From Budorcas taxicolor (lineage: Eukaryota; Chordata; Mammalia; Artiodactyla; Bovidae), in the NCBI RefSeq assembly GCF_023091745.1, contig NC_068913.1, positions 12,232,001-12,296,000 on the forward strand: a stretch of DNA of 64,000 nucleotides, in the 5' to 3' direction. Position 1 is the stretch's first letter; each line of letters begins with the position of its first letter. The position numbers and the translations under genes are program-made. Shown piece after piece: positions 12,320 through 23,057 of this stretch. Below the pieces are notes generated by a model, which was not told where the DNA came from, ran no database searches, and saw nothing but the letters and a program-made list of their open reading frames with translations.

Positions 12320-13395
12320 TTTTTTAAATCACAAATGGATGTTGACTTTTTCAAAAACAGAATCAAAGAGGAAATTAAAAAAAAATACCTTGAGATAAAT
12401 GACAATGAAAATACAAGTATACAAAACTTCAGTAAAAGCAGTCATAAGAGGGAAGTTCATAGCGATACAGACCTGTCTCAAAAAACAAGAAAAATCCCAA
12501 ATAAACAACTTAAAGGAATTAGAAAAACAAATAAAACCTGAAGTTATCAAAATGAGGAAAAGAAAAACAAACAAAACCTAAAGTCATCAGAAGGAAAGAA
12601 ATAATAAATGTTAGTGAGGAAGTAAATAAAATAGAGATTAAAAAAAAATACGCAATCAAACCAACACCTGTAGTTTTGAAAGGGTAAACAAAAACCAACA
12701 AACCTCTGGCCAGGCTCACCAAGAAAAGAAACAGGACCCAAATAACCTAAATAAGAAATGAAAAAGAAGAAATAATGCCCAATACTTCAGAAATATAAAA
12801 AAAACCTTAAGAGAATACTATGAAAAATTGTATGCCATGAAACTGGATGTCCTGGAAGATACAAACAAGTTTCTAGAAACATACATTCCATCAAAATGAA
12901 TCAAGAAGATACAGACCTATGAATAGACTGGTCAGTAGCAGTGAAGCAGAATCTGTAATAAAATAACCCCTGCAAACAAAAGTCTAGGACTGGACGGCTT
13001 CACTAGGAAACTCTACCAAACATACAAAGAACTTACACCAATCCTTCTCAAACTCTTCCAAGAGACTGAAGAGGAAGGAACACTCCTAAGGTCACTCTGT
13101 GAAGTCACTATCGCCGTGATACCAAAACCAGACAAAGACACAACCAAAAAAGGAAATTATAGGTCAATATCGTTGGTGAATACAGATGCAGAAATTCTCA
13201 ACAGAGTATTAGCAAACTGAATCCAATAATACATAAAAAAGATGACTGTACACCATGATCAAGTTGGATGCATCCCAGGGTCACAAGGATGGTTCAACAC
13301 ACAAATCAAGGAGCTACACCACAGCAACAAAAGAAAGGACAAAAACCACATGATCAATCTCAACAGATGCAGAAAAAGCATTTGCTAAAACTCAC
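12320..13395 (+). mobile_element. L1 LINE, sense half of the inverted pair (ORF2 after endonuclease to early RT)
   Basis: Plus-strand L1 ORF2 from beyond the endonuclease to the early reverse transcriptase. Recognisable signals include the region encoding a 'NYR.IS' box near 13155-13170 and the segment coding for DAEKAF at about 13365-13385, where it stops. In L1 order this half precedes the antisense half by only a few dozen bases. No intact frame. Confidence 0.9.
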
Positions 13396-15284
13396 TGTTC
13401 TTTTTAAACATAATTTTAACCCAGTGAGAAGTTGACTGCTGCATTAGCTTTTGAGTTCTGAGGATTATAGATATGTGATATTTATACTCTCTTGCACACA
13501 CGAGAAAAAAAGTCATTTTGAAACAGAAAACTGCTTCATTCCATAAGCATGCCATTAATGCATGACTCAATATGTCATAGTTTGGATGAGATAATGAAAT
13601 TCCTTAGATGAATCAACTGAAAGCAGCTGCTTCATTTAGCAACGATTCAGAGATACGTAAATTGAAGATAGTAGATTGCAAGGGAGAAAAAAAGAGATAA
13701 GTGAAAAGATATCATTAAAAATACAAAATGATTAAAAACAGTCATTATGACTACTGGGCCAATTGAAAAATTTATGCTCATTCATCTTGCCAGGAATACC
13801 TCCAAAGGAAAACACAACTCTACTTCTACTAGCACATATTTGATATTGACAGATGTACGTGCCGTCATTTTGAGATTATGAACTTGAAACCCTTGGGGAG
13901 TTGTCACAGAACGAATGAACTAATATTCTTTGAAAATCCCAGTCCAAGGAAGTTTGTTCTCAATAATAACAATTCATGTTTATAAGGTGTCTTTCATTCA
14001 ACTCTTAAGACTTTGTGCACAGATGCATTTAAATATGCACAGTCATATATCACTGTCTTTATACATCACAGGCCAAATGTTTCAATTCCTTGGACATAAA
14101 GCAAGTCTTTATTTCATATATGAAAATACAATCTCTACCCCCACCACACAAATTCTCTATAAATAGCACCTTCTCATTTATGCTCCTATATTGCTTGTGT
14201 TGAAGGATTGTTAATGCAATCTTTTCTTAAAGAAATGTTTAAAAAATTATTTAAAAACAAAACACCTGTGTTTTCTGGCAGGACAACAATGTATCAGCCA
14301 AAATAGCTTTATTTAATGACTGACTGTGGTTAGCTAGCGCCCCATAATTCATTTCATAATTGGAAAAAAATGTAACATTTGCTGACATCATCTGAGTGCT
14401 GATCTGGACCCACTGAACAGGGAGTTTTCCAACAAAAACGATTTAACTTTCCACTTCACAATTCAGGAAGAATTTAGGATTATGGCATTCATGGAGTCTA
14501 GAAATGGTTTTCATTTTCAGCATTTTAGCTCAAAGTTTGAAGAGGATGGAAAACAGGACATAGTTTAATTTCCAAGGCAAAATTTCACCTGTACAATCTT
14601 ACTTCCTCTGATGCATGTTGAGAACAGACTGAGATAAAACATAGTACGCTCTGAAGAGAAAACAGCCTTAGAAGTGAAAAATTAAATGGAAGTTCTAATT
14701 AGTAAGGTCAGAGTTACTGTAAGTTCTATTCTGAGTTTCTTCAACAAATACATACTCACTTGATTCTTGATTACTTAGCTCTCCAGTGTATTTGAATGTT
14801 TGCAATGCAAAAATATCAATATATATGGATTACTTCAACAATTATTCTAAAGTAATACACTACCAGTTGCAGTGGCATTATTTGATAATGATAGATAATA
14901 GATATATACTTTACTGTAAATATGGGTAAAGAACGTCTACCCTAACCTTTCTTAACAAAGCTTATCTTTGAGACAGAGAAACTTATTTTTAAAGCTGCCA
15001 CCTTCCATATTTTTATCTCTTCTCATTTAAACACCCTTATGAATACCCCTAATTCTCTAGGCTGGAGTTAATTCCAAAGTCATAACCTAGGTTTAAACCC
15101 ATCTGACTGCTTACCCTGCACTGGCATCTGAACAGCTGAAATGACTGAAAGACAAAACACATAACTGTGTGTCTTGCTCCCTCGTTAAGTTCTGCAGCAC
15201 CAAACCTCAGATGGGCACACATGTCCAGAGTACTACTAAGATTGAACAACATCTTCACCATCTTACTTTCCTACCTTAGTCTGC
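13396..15284. other. Single-copy-like DNA, no gene recognised
   Basis: About 1.9 kb with no named repeat. The open frame at 13930-14166 (plus, 78 codons) has no recognisable motif. Base composition is AT-rich throughout. Confidence 0.55.
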
Positions 15285-15567
15285 TCAACCCGTCATAACA
15301 GGATACCAGGCTGTGTGGCTTAAGCAACAGAAATCACTCTTACAATTCCGAAGGTAGAGAAGTCCAATATCAGTGTTGGCCAATTCCACTTTCTCATGAG
15401 GGCCCTCTTCTTGGCTTGCGGATGACCGTGTTTTCACAGTGCAGAGATATATTCATTCTTTCTTTTTCTCAAGATCCCTGCTCCTTTCCTCTCTTCTTCT
15501 CTCCTTCCCTCTTTGTATAATGCCACACTATCAGGTTAGAGCGCCCCCTTTATGGGTTCATTTAATC

Positions 15568-15768
15568 TCAACTCAGGTGGCACTAGTGGTAAAGAACCCA
15601 CTTGCCAATGCAGGAGACAAAAGAGACACGGCTTTGATCCCTGGGTCAGGAAGATCCCCTGGAGGAGGGCATGGCAATCCACTCCAGTATTCTTGCTTGG
15701 AGAATCCCATGGACAGACGAGTCTGGCAGGCTGCGGTCCACAGAGTTGCAAATAGTCAGACACGTCAT

Positions 15769-15770
<2 letters not shown>
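15568..15770 (+). mobile_element. Bov-tA SINE inside an ancient repeat
   Basis: The tRNA-derived head (ggtggcactagtggtaaaga) and BovB-derived body (cagtattcttgcttggagaa) end in a degenerate 'tagtcagacacgtcatg', directly followed by the CA repeat. Confidence 0.93.
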
Positions 15771-15805
<35 letters not shown>

Positions 15806-15825
15806 AATAAATAAATAAATAAATA
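15770..15825. repeat. Compound microsatellite (CA)n then (AAAT)n at a SINE tail
   Basis: About 16 CA units at 15770-15802 run into about five AAAT units at 15804-15825. The array is attached to the 3' end of the Bov-tA, a common origin of ruminant microsatellites. It creates false Cys-Val frames on the minus strand. Confidence 0.97.
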
Positions 15826-15992
15826 CTGCCTCCTAAAGACCCTATCTCTAGATAAAGACACATTGGGAGTTAGGGCTTCAACATATAAGCTTTGGGAAGA
15901 TACAACTCAGTTCGTAGCAATTCTCAGATAATCATTTCACTCAGCCCTGAAACTCATTCAGCTCCTCCCCTACCCTCACTACTTAACATATG

Positions 15993-16265
15993 GTGAAAGT
16001 GTGAAAGTGGCTCTGTCATGTCTCTTTCCATCCCCCATGGACTATTCCCTGCCAGGCTCCTCTGTCCATGAAATTCTCCAGGCAAGAATACTGGAGTGGG
16101 TAGCAGGCGAATGAATTCTTTACTGTCTGAGCCACCAGGGAAGCCCAAGAATACTGGAGCGGGAAGTCCATCCCTTCTCCAGGGGATCTTCCCAAGCCAG
16201 GAACTGAACCTGGGTCTTCTTCATTGCAGGCAGATTCTTTATCAGCTGAGCCACCAGAGAAGCCC
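15993..16265 (-). mobile_element. Bov-tA SINE with two tRNA-derived units, 16-bp TSD
   Basis: An antisense BovB-derived body is followed by two head units, with 'gccaccagggaagccc' near 16131-16146 and 'gccaccagagaagcccc' at the right edge. The TSD cactacttaacatatg is perfect over 16 bp at 15977-15992 and 16266-16281, the longest in the window. Confidence 0.96.
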
Positions 16266-16281
16266 CACTACTTAACATATG

Positions 16282-16712
16282 CTCATGATAAATGTATCAG
16301 GAACGCAGAAGCAACTAGACAGGAATGCCTCTGAAAACTACCAGTCTACCTGCAACATTGGCCTCCTCTTCTGCTTCCTTCTCGTGGCTACAAATGATGT
16401 AGCTTGGCTCGGGTCAAAGGACAACCTGATCAGGCCATCACTGTGACCTGATCTCTGCTACTGACTTAATTTCTATAATTAATATCTCAGATCTGTATGT
16501 CCTGCGAATTGTTCCTTTTTTCTGCTGCTCCTCATAAAAATTCTCTTCAAGGACTTATCCAGACTTGCTGCTCTCACTTTCTCAATTCACACTCTCTCCT
16601 AACCTACCTCAACTGGACACCTGTCCCTACAGCTCCACGGACTCTGCCATTCCTCCCTTGCTTGCCTTCTCAGCGGTATTCAAGAAAGTTGACCATCCTT
16701 TCCTTCTTTTAA
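16282..16712. other. Unique DNA, no gene recognised
   Basis: Pyrimidine-rich around 16500-16700. The 71-codon plus frame at 16497-16712 has no identifiable feature. Confidence 0.5.
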
Positions 16713-17680
16713 AAAAATTTAACTTTTTTTTACTGTGATAAGAACACAGCATGAAATATACTCTCAGATTTTCAAGTGTACAATATCAGTTCAGTTCAGT
16801 TCAGTCGCTCAGTCATGTCCAACTCTTTGCGACCCCATGAATCGCAGCATGCCAGGCCTCCCTGTCCATCACCAACTCCCCGAGTTCACTCAGACTCACG
16901 TCCATTGAGTCAGTGATGCCATCCAGCCATCTCATCCTCGGTCGTCCCTTTCTCCTCCTGCCCCCAATCCCTCCCAGCATCAGAGTCTTTTCCAATGAGT
17001 CAACTCTTCGCATGAGGTGGCCAAAGTACTGGAGTTTCAGCTTCAGCATCATTCCTTCCAAAGAACACCCAGGGCTGATCTCCTTCAGAATGGACTGGTT
17101 GGATCTCCTTGCAGTCCAAGGGACTCTCAAGAGTCTTCTCCAACACCACAGTTCAAAAGCGTCAATTCTTCAGCGCTCAGCTTTCTTTATAGTCCAACTC
17201 TCACATCCATACATGACCACTGGGAAAACCGTAGCCTTGACTAGATGGACCTTTGTTGGCAAAGTAATATCTCTGCTTTTCAATATGCTGTCTAGGTTGG
17301 TCATAACTTTTCTTCCAAGGAGTAAGCGTCTTTTAATTTCATGGCTGCAGTCACCATCGGCAGTGATTTTCGAGCCCCCCAAAATAAAGTCTGACACTGT
17401 TTCTACTGTTTCCCCATCTATTTGCCATGAGTGATGGGACCACATGCCATGATCTTTGTTTTCTGAATGTTGAGTTTTAAGCCAACTTTTTCACTGTTCA
17501 CTTTCACTTTCATCAACAGGCTTTTTAATTCCTCTTCCCTTTCTGCTGTAAGGGTAGTGCCATCTGCATATCTGAGGTTATTGATATTTATAGTATAATC
17601 TATAAGCACAATATTGTAGAGCAGATCCCTAGAACTTATTAACTTTCTATCTTGAAACAGTTACTTTTCTTGGAATCCAT
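16713..17680. mobile_element. Probable ancient repeat flanking a BovB insertion
   Basis: The left arm at 16713-16787 (T-rich run, then 'tttcaagtgtaca') and right arm at about 17593-17680 ('gcagatccctagaactt') resemble the two halves of a common old mammalian repeat in which a BovB has landed. Similarity is weak and the family is not assigned. Confidence 0.35.
16788..17591 (-). mobile_element. BovB LINE 3' fragment
   Basis: Antisense BovB from the ACTGA tail (16788-16804) to just past the reverse transcriptase catalytic box, where it stops. The minus frames 17445-17170 and 17130-16813 carry CSHEIKRRLLLGRK, YGCESWTIKKAER and SLEKTLMLGGIGGRRRKGRP. The frame at 17609-17418 preserves NNLRYADGT, so the catalytic YADD is lost (YADG). 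Confidence 0.95.
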
Positions 17681-17697
17681 GACACCATACTCTCCTG

Positions 17698-17970
17698 CTG
17701 CTGCTGCTGCTAAGTTGCTTCAGTCGTGTCCAACTCTGTGTGACCCCATAGACAGCAGCCCACCAGGCTCCCCCATCCCTGGGATTCTCCAGGCAAGAAC
17801 ACTGGAGTGGGTTGCCATTTCCTTCTCCAATGCAGAAAAGTGAAAAGTGAAAGTGAAGTCGCTCAGTCGTGTCCCACTCTTTGAGACCCTGTGGACTGCA
17901 GCCCACCAGGCTCCTCCACCCATGGGAACTTCCAGGCAAGAGTATTGGACTGGGGTTCCATTGCTTTCTC
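17698..17970 (-). mobile_element. BOV-A2 SINE, full length, 15-bp TSD
   Basis: Antisense dimer with a CTG-repeat left end. The TSD caccatactctcctg lies at 17683-17697 and 17971-17985, perfect over 15 bp. Confidence 0.96.
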
Positions 17971-18273
17971 CACCATACTCTCCTGGTTTCTATTTCATTG
18001 GTCTCTGCTTCTTAAATCACCTACATGGGCTCTGCCTTCTCCTCTATCTGAATGCTAAAGGTATGAGCATTCCAAGGCTCTGCCTTGGTCTCCCTTTTTT
18101 TCTCTATGTATGCAGTTTTTCTCAATTAACCTCATTCAGTACCATGGCTTTAAATACGATCTGTATGCTGGTGACTTCCATATCTCTATGTTCAGCTGTG
18201 GCCTCTCTTTTAAGCTCCAGACTAAACATCCAGGTTCCTATTTGACATCTCCACACTGATTTTAAATAGGTTT

Positions 18274-18554
18274 GCTGCTGCTGCTGCTGCTGCTAAGTTG
18301 CTTCAGTCGTGTCCAACTCTGTGTGACCCATAGACAGCAGCCCAGCAGGCTCCCCTATCCCTGGGATTCTCCAGGCAAGAACACTGGAGTGGGTTGCCAT
18401 CTCCTTCTCCAATGCATGAAAGTGAAAAGTGGAAGTGAAGTCGCTCAGTCCTGTCCAATTTTTAGCGACCCCATGGACTGCAGCATATCAGGCTCCTCTG
18501 TCCATGGGATTTTCCAGGCAAGAATACTGGAGTGGGTTGCCAGTGCCTTCTCCG
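18274..18554 (-). mobile_element. BOV-A2 SINE abutting the BovB 3' end, 12-bp TSD
   Basis: Antisense dimer starting with CTG repeats (about six full units after the TSD). The TSD ttaaataggttt lies at 18262-18273 and 18555-18566. The right TSD copy runs straight into the BovB 3' end, so the SINE landed at or beside the L2-BovB junction. Confidence 0.96.
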
Positions 18555-18566
18555 TTAAATAGGTTT

Positions 18567-20518
18567 CAGTCACTCAGTCGTGTCCGACTCTTTGCGACCC
18601 CATGAATCGCAGCACGCCAGGCTTCCCTGTCCATCACCAACTCCCTGAGTTCACTCAGACTCACGTCCATCGAGTCAGTGATGCCATCCAGCCATCTCAT
18701 CCTCTGTCTTCCCCTTCTCCTCCTGCCCCCAATCCTCCCAGCATCAGAGTCTTTTCCAATGAGTCAACTCTTCGCATGAGGTGGCCAAAGTACTGGAGTT
18801 TCAGCTTTAGCATCAGTCCTACCAAAGAAATCCCAGGGCTGATCTCCTTCAGAATGGACTCGTTGGATCTCCCCACAGTCCAAGGGACTCTCAAGAGTCT
18901 TCTCCAACACCACAGTTCAAAAGCGTCAATTCTTCAGCGCTCAGCTTTCTTTATAGTCCAACTCTCACATCCATACATGACTACTGGAAAAACCATAACC
19001 TTGATTAGACGGACCTTAGTCGGCAAAGTAATATCTCTGCTTTTCAGTATGCTATCTAGGTTGGTCATAACTTTCCTTCCAAGGAGTAAGCGTCTTTTAA
19101 TTTCATGGCTGCAGTCACCATCTGCAGTGATTTTGGAGCCCCCAAAAATAAAGTCTGACACTGTTTCCACTGTTTCCCCATCTATTTCCCATGAAGTGAT
19201 GGGACCACATGCCATGATCTTCATTTTCTGAATGTTGAGCTTTAAGCCAACTTTTTCACTCTCCTCTTTCATTTTCATTAAGAGGTTTTTTAGTTCCTCT
19301 TCACTTTCTGCCATAAGGGTGGTGTCATCTGCATATCTGAGGTGATTGATATTTCTCCCAGCAATCTTGATTCCAGCTTGTGTTTCTTCCAGTCCAGCGT
19401 TTCTCATGACGTACTCTGCATATAAGTTAAACAAGCAGGGTGACAATATACAGCCTTGACGTACTCCTTTTCCTATTTGGAACCAGTCTGTTGTTCCATG
19501 TCTAGTTCTAACTGTTGCTTCCTGCCCTGCATACAGATTTCTCAAGAGGCAGGTCAGGTGGTCTGGTATTCCCATCTCTCTCAGAATCTTCCACAGTTTA
19601 TTGTGATCCACACAGTCAAAGGCTTTGGCATAGTCAATAAAGCAGAAATAGATGTTTTTCTGGAACTCTCTTGCTTTCCCATGATCCAGTGGAGGTTGGC
19701 AATTTGATCTCTGGTTCCTCTGCCTCTTTTAAAACCAGCTTGAACATCAGGAAGTTCACGGTTCACGTATTGCTGAAGCCTGGCTTGGAGAATTTTGAGC
19801 ATTACTTTGCTAGCATGTGAGATGAGTGCAATGGTGTGGTAGTTTGAGCATTCTTTGGCATTGCCTTTTTTTGGGATTGGAATGAAAACTGACCTTTTCC
19901 AGTCCTGTGGCCACTGCTGAGTTTTCCAAATTTGCTGGCATATTGATTGCAGCACTTTCGCAGCATCATCTTTCAGGATTTGAAACAGCTCAACTGGAAT
20001 TCCATCACCTCCACTAGCTTTGTTTGTAGTGATGCTTTCTAAGGCCCACTTGACTTCACATTCCAAGAGGTCTGGCTCTACATGAGTGATCACACCATCG
20101 TGATTATCTGGGTTGTGAAGATCTTTTTTGTACAGTTCTTATGTGTATTCTGGCCACCTCTTCTTAATATCTTCTGCTTCTGTTAGGTCCACACCATTTC
20201 TATCCTTTATAGATCCCATCTTTACATGAAATTTTCCCTTGGTATCTCTAATTTTCTTGAAGAGATCTCTAGACTTTCCCATTCTGTTCTTTTCCTCTAT
20301 TTCTTTGCACTGATCGCTGAAGAAGTCTTTCTTATCTCTTCTTGCTATTCTTTGGAACTCTGCATTCAGATGCTTATATCTTTCCTTTTCTCCTTTGCTT
20401 TTCGCTTCTCTTCTTTTCACAGCTATTTCTAAGGCCTCCCCAGACAGCCATTTTGCTTTTTTGCATTTCTTTTCCATGGGGATGGTCTTGATCCCTGCTC
20501 CTGTACAATGTCACAAAC
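18567..20518 (-). mobile_element. BovB LINE, about 1.95 kb
   Basis: Antisense BovB from its 3' end (without the usual ACTGA tail repeats) to the linker between endonuclease and reverse transcriptase, inserted in an ancient L2. It is 5'-truncated before the endonuclease. Confidence 0.95.
18697..20477 (-). pseudogene. BovB reverse transcriptase, best preserved copy in the window, still broken
   Basis: Minus-strand pieces: 20477-20139 is the Lys/Glu-rich linker (AKWLSGEALEIAVKRREAK). 20093-19581 (170 codons) is the N-terminal RT with NKASGGDGIPVELFQILK and PIPKKGNAKECSNY. 19611-18934 (225 codons) carries GKGVRQGCILSPCLFNLYAE and the intact catalytic RYADDTTLMAE at residues 92-102, then the thumb and C-terminal region. 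18894-18697 is the last part. A frameshift near 19600-19680 separates the RT halves, and stops divide the rest. The endonuclease is absent, so it is inactive. Confidence 0.92.
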
Positions 20519-20994
20519 CTCATTTTTGTATCTCTAATTTAATGCGCCCAAGATAGAACTTCTCTTTGTCATTCCCAAGTCCTACCCTAATGGGTCTTTT
20601 CCTCAGTACATAACATCATCTTGGATTCAACATTGATTCCTCTCCTTTCCTCATTCGTCCTCCATGTACACCCCTAGTAAGGCCTGCTAACTTAACCTGC
20701 AAAAGTATTCTGAAAACTTCTACTTCTCTGTTTCTACTACTACCTTCTCCTCTGGACTGTTTCCATAGTCTGCTAAGTCTACCAGGGTTCCCTCCTGTTC
20801 CGCACTCTCAGTACAAATGGAATCCCAATGGATGACTATATGGCAGCCAAAGTGTTTTTTAAAAATAAAAATCAAATCACGACTCATTCTTGCTTGAAGT
20901 TCCTCTAATGACTTCTCATCAAGATCAGAGGAAAACCCAAAGCCTTGACCTAGAAAATTCTAGGGCTTATAGCATTTTCAATGTAGTCTATGAG

Positions 20995-22512
20995 GGAATT
21001 AAGGCATGCAGAACAATTTCACCACTGATGATGATGTTAGGTGTGGGTTTTTCATAGATGCCTTTCATCTGGTTGGGGAAGTTCTCTGCTATTTCTAGCT
21101 TGAATGTTTTTATCCTGAAAGAGTGTTGCATTTTGCCAAATATGTTTTTTTGTATCATTTGAGATAATCATGTGATTTTGTCCTTTATTCTATTAATACA
21201 GTATATTACACTGAACTAAATTAACTGAGTTACATTCTACTTGATTATGGTTTATAATCTTTTTTTATATGTTGCTGGATTTGCTTTGCTGGTATTTTGT
21301 TGAGGAATTTTTGTTTTCTCAATAAGTCCTTGTCTGGTTTTTGGAGTAGGGTAATACTGACCTCAGAATGAATTTGGAAATGTTTCCTCCTTTACTATTT
21401 TCTGTAAGAGATTGTGAGAGATTGATGATAATCTTATGTTTGGTAGAATTCCCAGTGAATCTATTTGGGCATATGCTTTTTTTTTTTAATGGGATTTTTT
21501 TATTACTAGTTCAACCTCTTTACTTGTTCTAGGTGATTCAGATTTTCTATTTCCATTTGAGTCAGTTCTGGTAGTTAGTATCCTTCTAGGCATTTGTCCA
21601 TTTCAACTGGGTTATCTAATTTGTTGGCATATGAAAATTCATGATATTCTCTTATAATTCTTATTTCTATAAGATCAGAAACTTATTGTTTCAAAATACT
21701 ATTTATTTTAGTACTTTGAGTCTTCTCTCTCTTATTGGTACTGAAGCTAAAGGTATGTCAGTTTTGGTGACATTTTCAAAGAACCAACTTTCATTGGTTA
21801 TTTACTGATTTTCTGTTCTCTATTTCATTTTTTTTCTATCTAAGCATTCATTTTCCCTCTGCTTCTTTTTCCTTTAGTTTTATCTTGTTTTTCTAGTTTC
21901 TTAAAGTGGAAGGTTAGGTTATTGATTTGAGACTTTTCTTCCTTTTCAATGGGCATTTGTTGATATAAACTTCTCTTGAAGCACTGCTCTAGCTGCATTT
22001 CATAAATTTTGGTATGTCCTGTATTCACTTTCATTCATCTCAAAGTATTTTTTAATTCTACTCCTGGTTTAGCTTTTAACTTGTTGATCATTTAGTAGTG
22101 TGTTGTTTAATTTACACATACTTGTGAACTCCCCAAATTTCCTTGTTTTGCATTTCTATTCGTGATCCATTGTGGTTGGAGGTCATACTTTGTATTGTTT
22201 CAGTCCTTCTGAATTTACTTTGGCTTGTTTCACGGCCTCACGTATGGTCTATTTTGAAAACTGTTCCATGTGTACTTGAGAAGAATGTATATTCTTTTGC
22301 TATGTAGAATGTTCTATAGATGTCTATTAGGTCTATTTGGTTTATAGTGTTAAGTCTTCTATTTCCTTGTTGATCTTCTATCTAGTTATTTTATTCATTA
22401 TTTAAAGTGAAGTATTAAAGTCTTCAATTATTATTGTTGAATTGTGCATTTCTACCTGTTTTGCTTCATGTATTTGGGATTTGGGGGTTCTGATACTATT
22501 GTTCTCTCTCGC
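20995..22512 (-). mobile_element. Ancient L1 (L1M-type) ORF2, antisense
   Basis: A T-rich antisense L1 ORF2. It matches the familiar antisense order of boxes: 'ggtgtgggtttttcatagat' (21051), 'tttattctattaatacagta' (21185), 'caaagaaccaactttcattg' (21778) and 'acttgagaagaatgtatatt' (22274). Read on the minus strand it runs from about the end of the endonuclease into the RT. Heavily mutated. Confidence 0.88.

Positions 22513-22543
<31 letters not shown>
22513..22543. repeat. (TA)n(CA)n microsatellite
   Basis: About five TA units then about ten CA units at the junction between the ancient L1 and a CHR-type SINE. Confidence 0.95.
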
Positions 22544-22648
22544 TGTGCCATATGGCTTGTGGGATTTAGTTCCTGACCAGGGACTGAACCTGGGCCCATG
22601 GCAGTGTAAATACCAAGTCCTAACCATTGGACTACCAAGGAATTTCCA
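22544..22648 (-). mobile_element. CHR-type tRNA-derived SINE, antisense
   Basis: Contains 'gggatttagttcctgaccag', 'ggactgaacctgggccc' (an antisense B-box) and 'ctaaccattggactaccaag' ending in a 'gaatttcc' edge. This is the arrangement of cetartiodactyl CHR SINEs. The tail is the adjoining TA/CA repeat. Confidence 0.85.
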
Positions 22649-22649
22649 T

Positions 22650-23049
22650 ACATCTATTTTAAGCATAGTTATACTTGAAATATGCCATTTTAGGTAAAGA
22701 TAATTAGCCATTTCATGTTAAATGCAATTATAAAGTTTGAAAAATTCTATAAAAATCACAATATACCCTTATTCTTATGATGTATCTCTGCTCACCATAG
22801 TTTCCTATGCCTCATCTAATAAACTCTCAGAAAACAGTTATTACTAGGTAATATAGATTAAGTCATTTCTATCTGAATTTGTAAACTTTTAGTTATGTTT
22901 CCATTTAATTTCTTTTATTGCTGTCATTATGAGCTAAGTTTTTACAATAAAAAAATCACTTGGGTCTAAGAATCTAAACAATGTCATCTAAATTAATTTT
23001 CTTTCTCCTTTTTCCATTTATTCCATCTTTGTGTTAGCTTCTTTCTTTC
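22650..23049. other. AT-rich DNA, nothing recognised
   Basis: No gene or named repeat; may be diverged L1 but is not recognisable. Confidence 0.45.
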
Positions 23050-23057
23050 AGATGGAT

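Larger units (their letters stand above)
15285..15920. mobile_element. Ancient interspersed repeat split by a Bov-tA
   Basis: The left arm (15285-15555) matches the widespread mammalian repeat beginning 'gtctgctc...cataacaggataccaggctg' with the 'ggcttaagcaacagaaatc' box. The right arm (15830-15920) matches its other end ('cacattgggagttagggctt', 'caacatataagctttggga'). The family name is uncertain to me; I recall it as an old L1 3' end or a similar fossil. Confidence 0.65.
17986..20990 (+). mobile_element. Ancient L2 LINE (RT to 3' end) split by BovB and BOV-A2
   Basis: Two L2-like arms lie either side of younger insertions. 17986-18261 contains the RT catalytic region, seen as codons for Tyr-Ala-Gly-Asp at 18164-18175 where L2 has YADD. 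20521-20990 contains later coding sequence and the 3' part ('aatcaaatcacgactcattc' box near 20868). It is highly diverged. The match is to remembered L2 consensus, so the subfamily is not given. Confidence 0.7.

Noticed and set aside
15536..15861. Frames encoding alternating Cys-Val or Thr-His
   Set aside because: They are translations of the (CA)n microsatellite at the Bov-tA tail.
16780..17615. Possible acaatat TSD for the 16.8-kb BovB
   Set aside because: The right-hand match lies about 20 bp beyond the BovB edge, inside what looks like the flanking old repeat, so it is probably coincidental.
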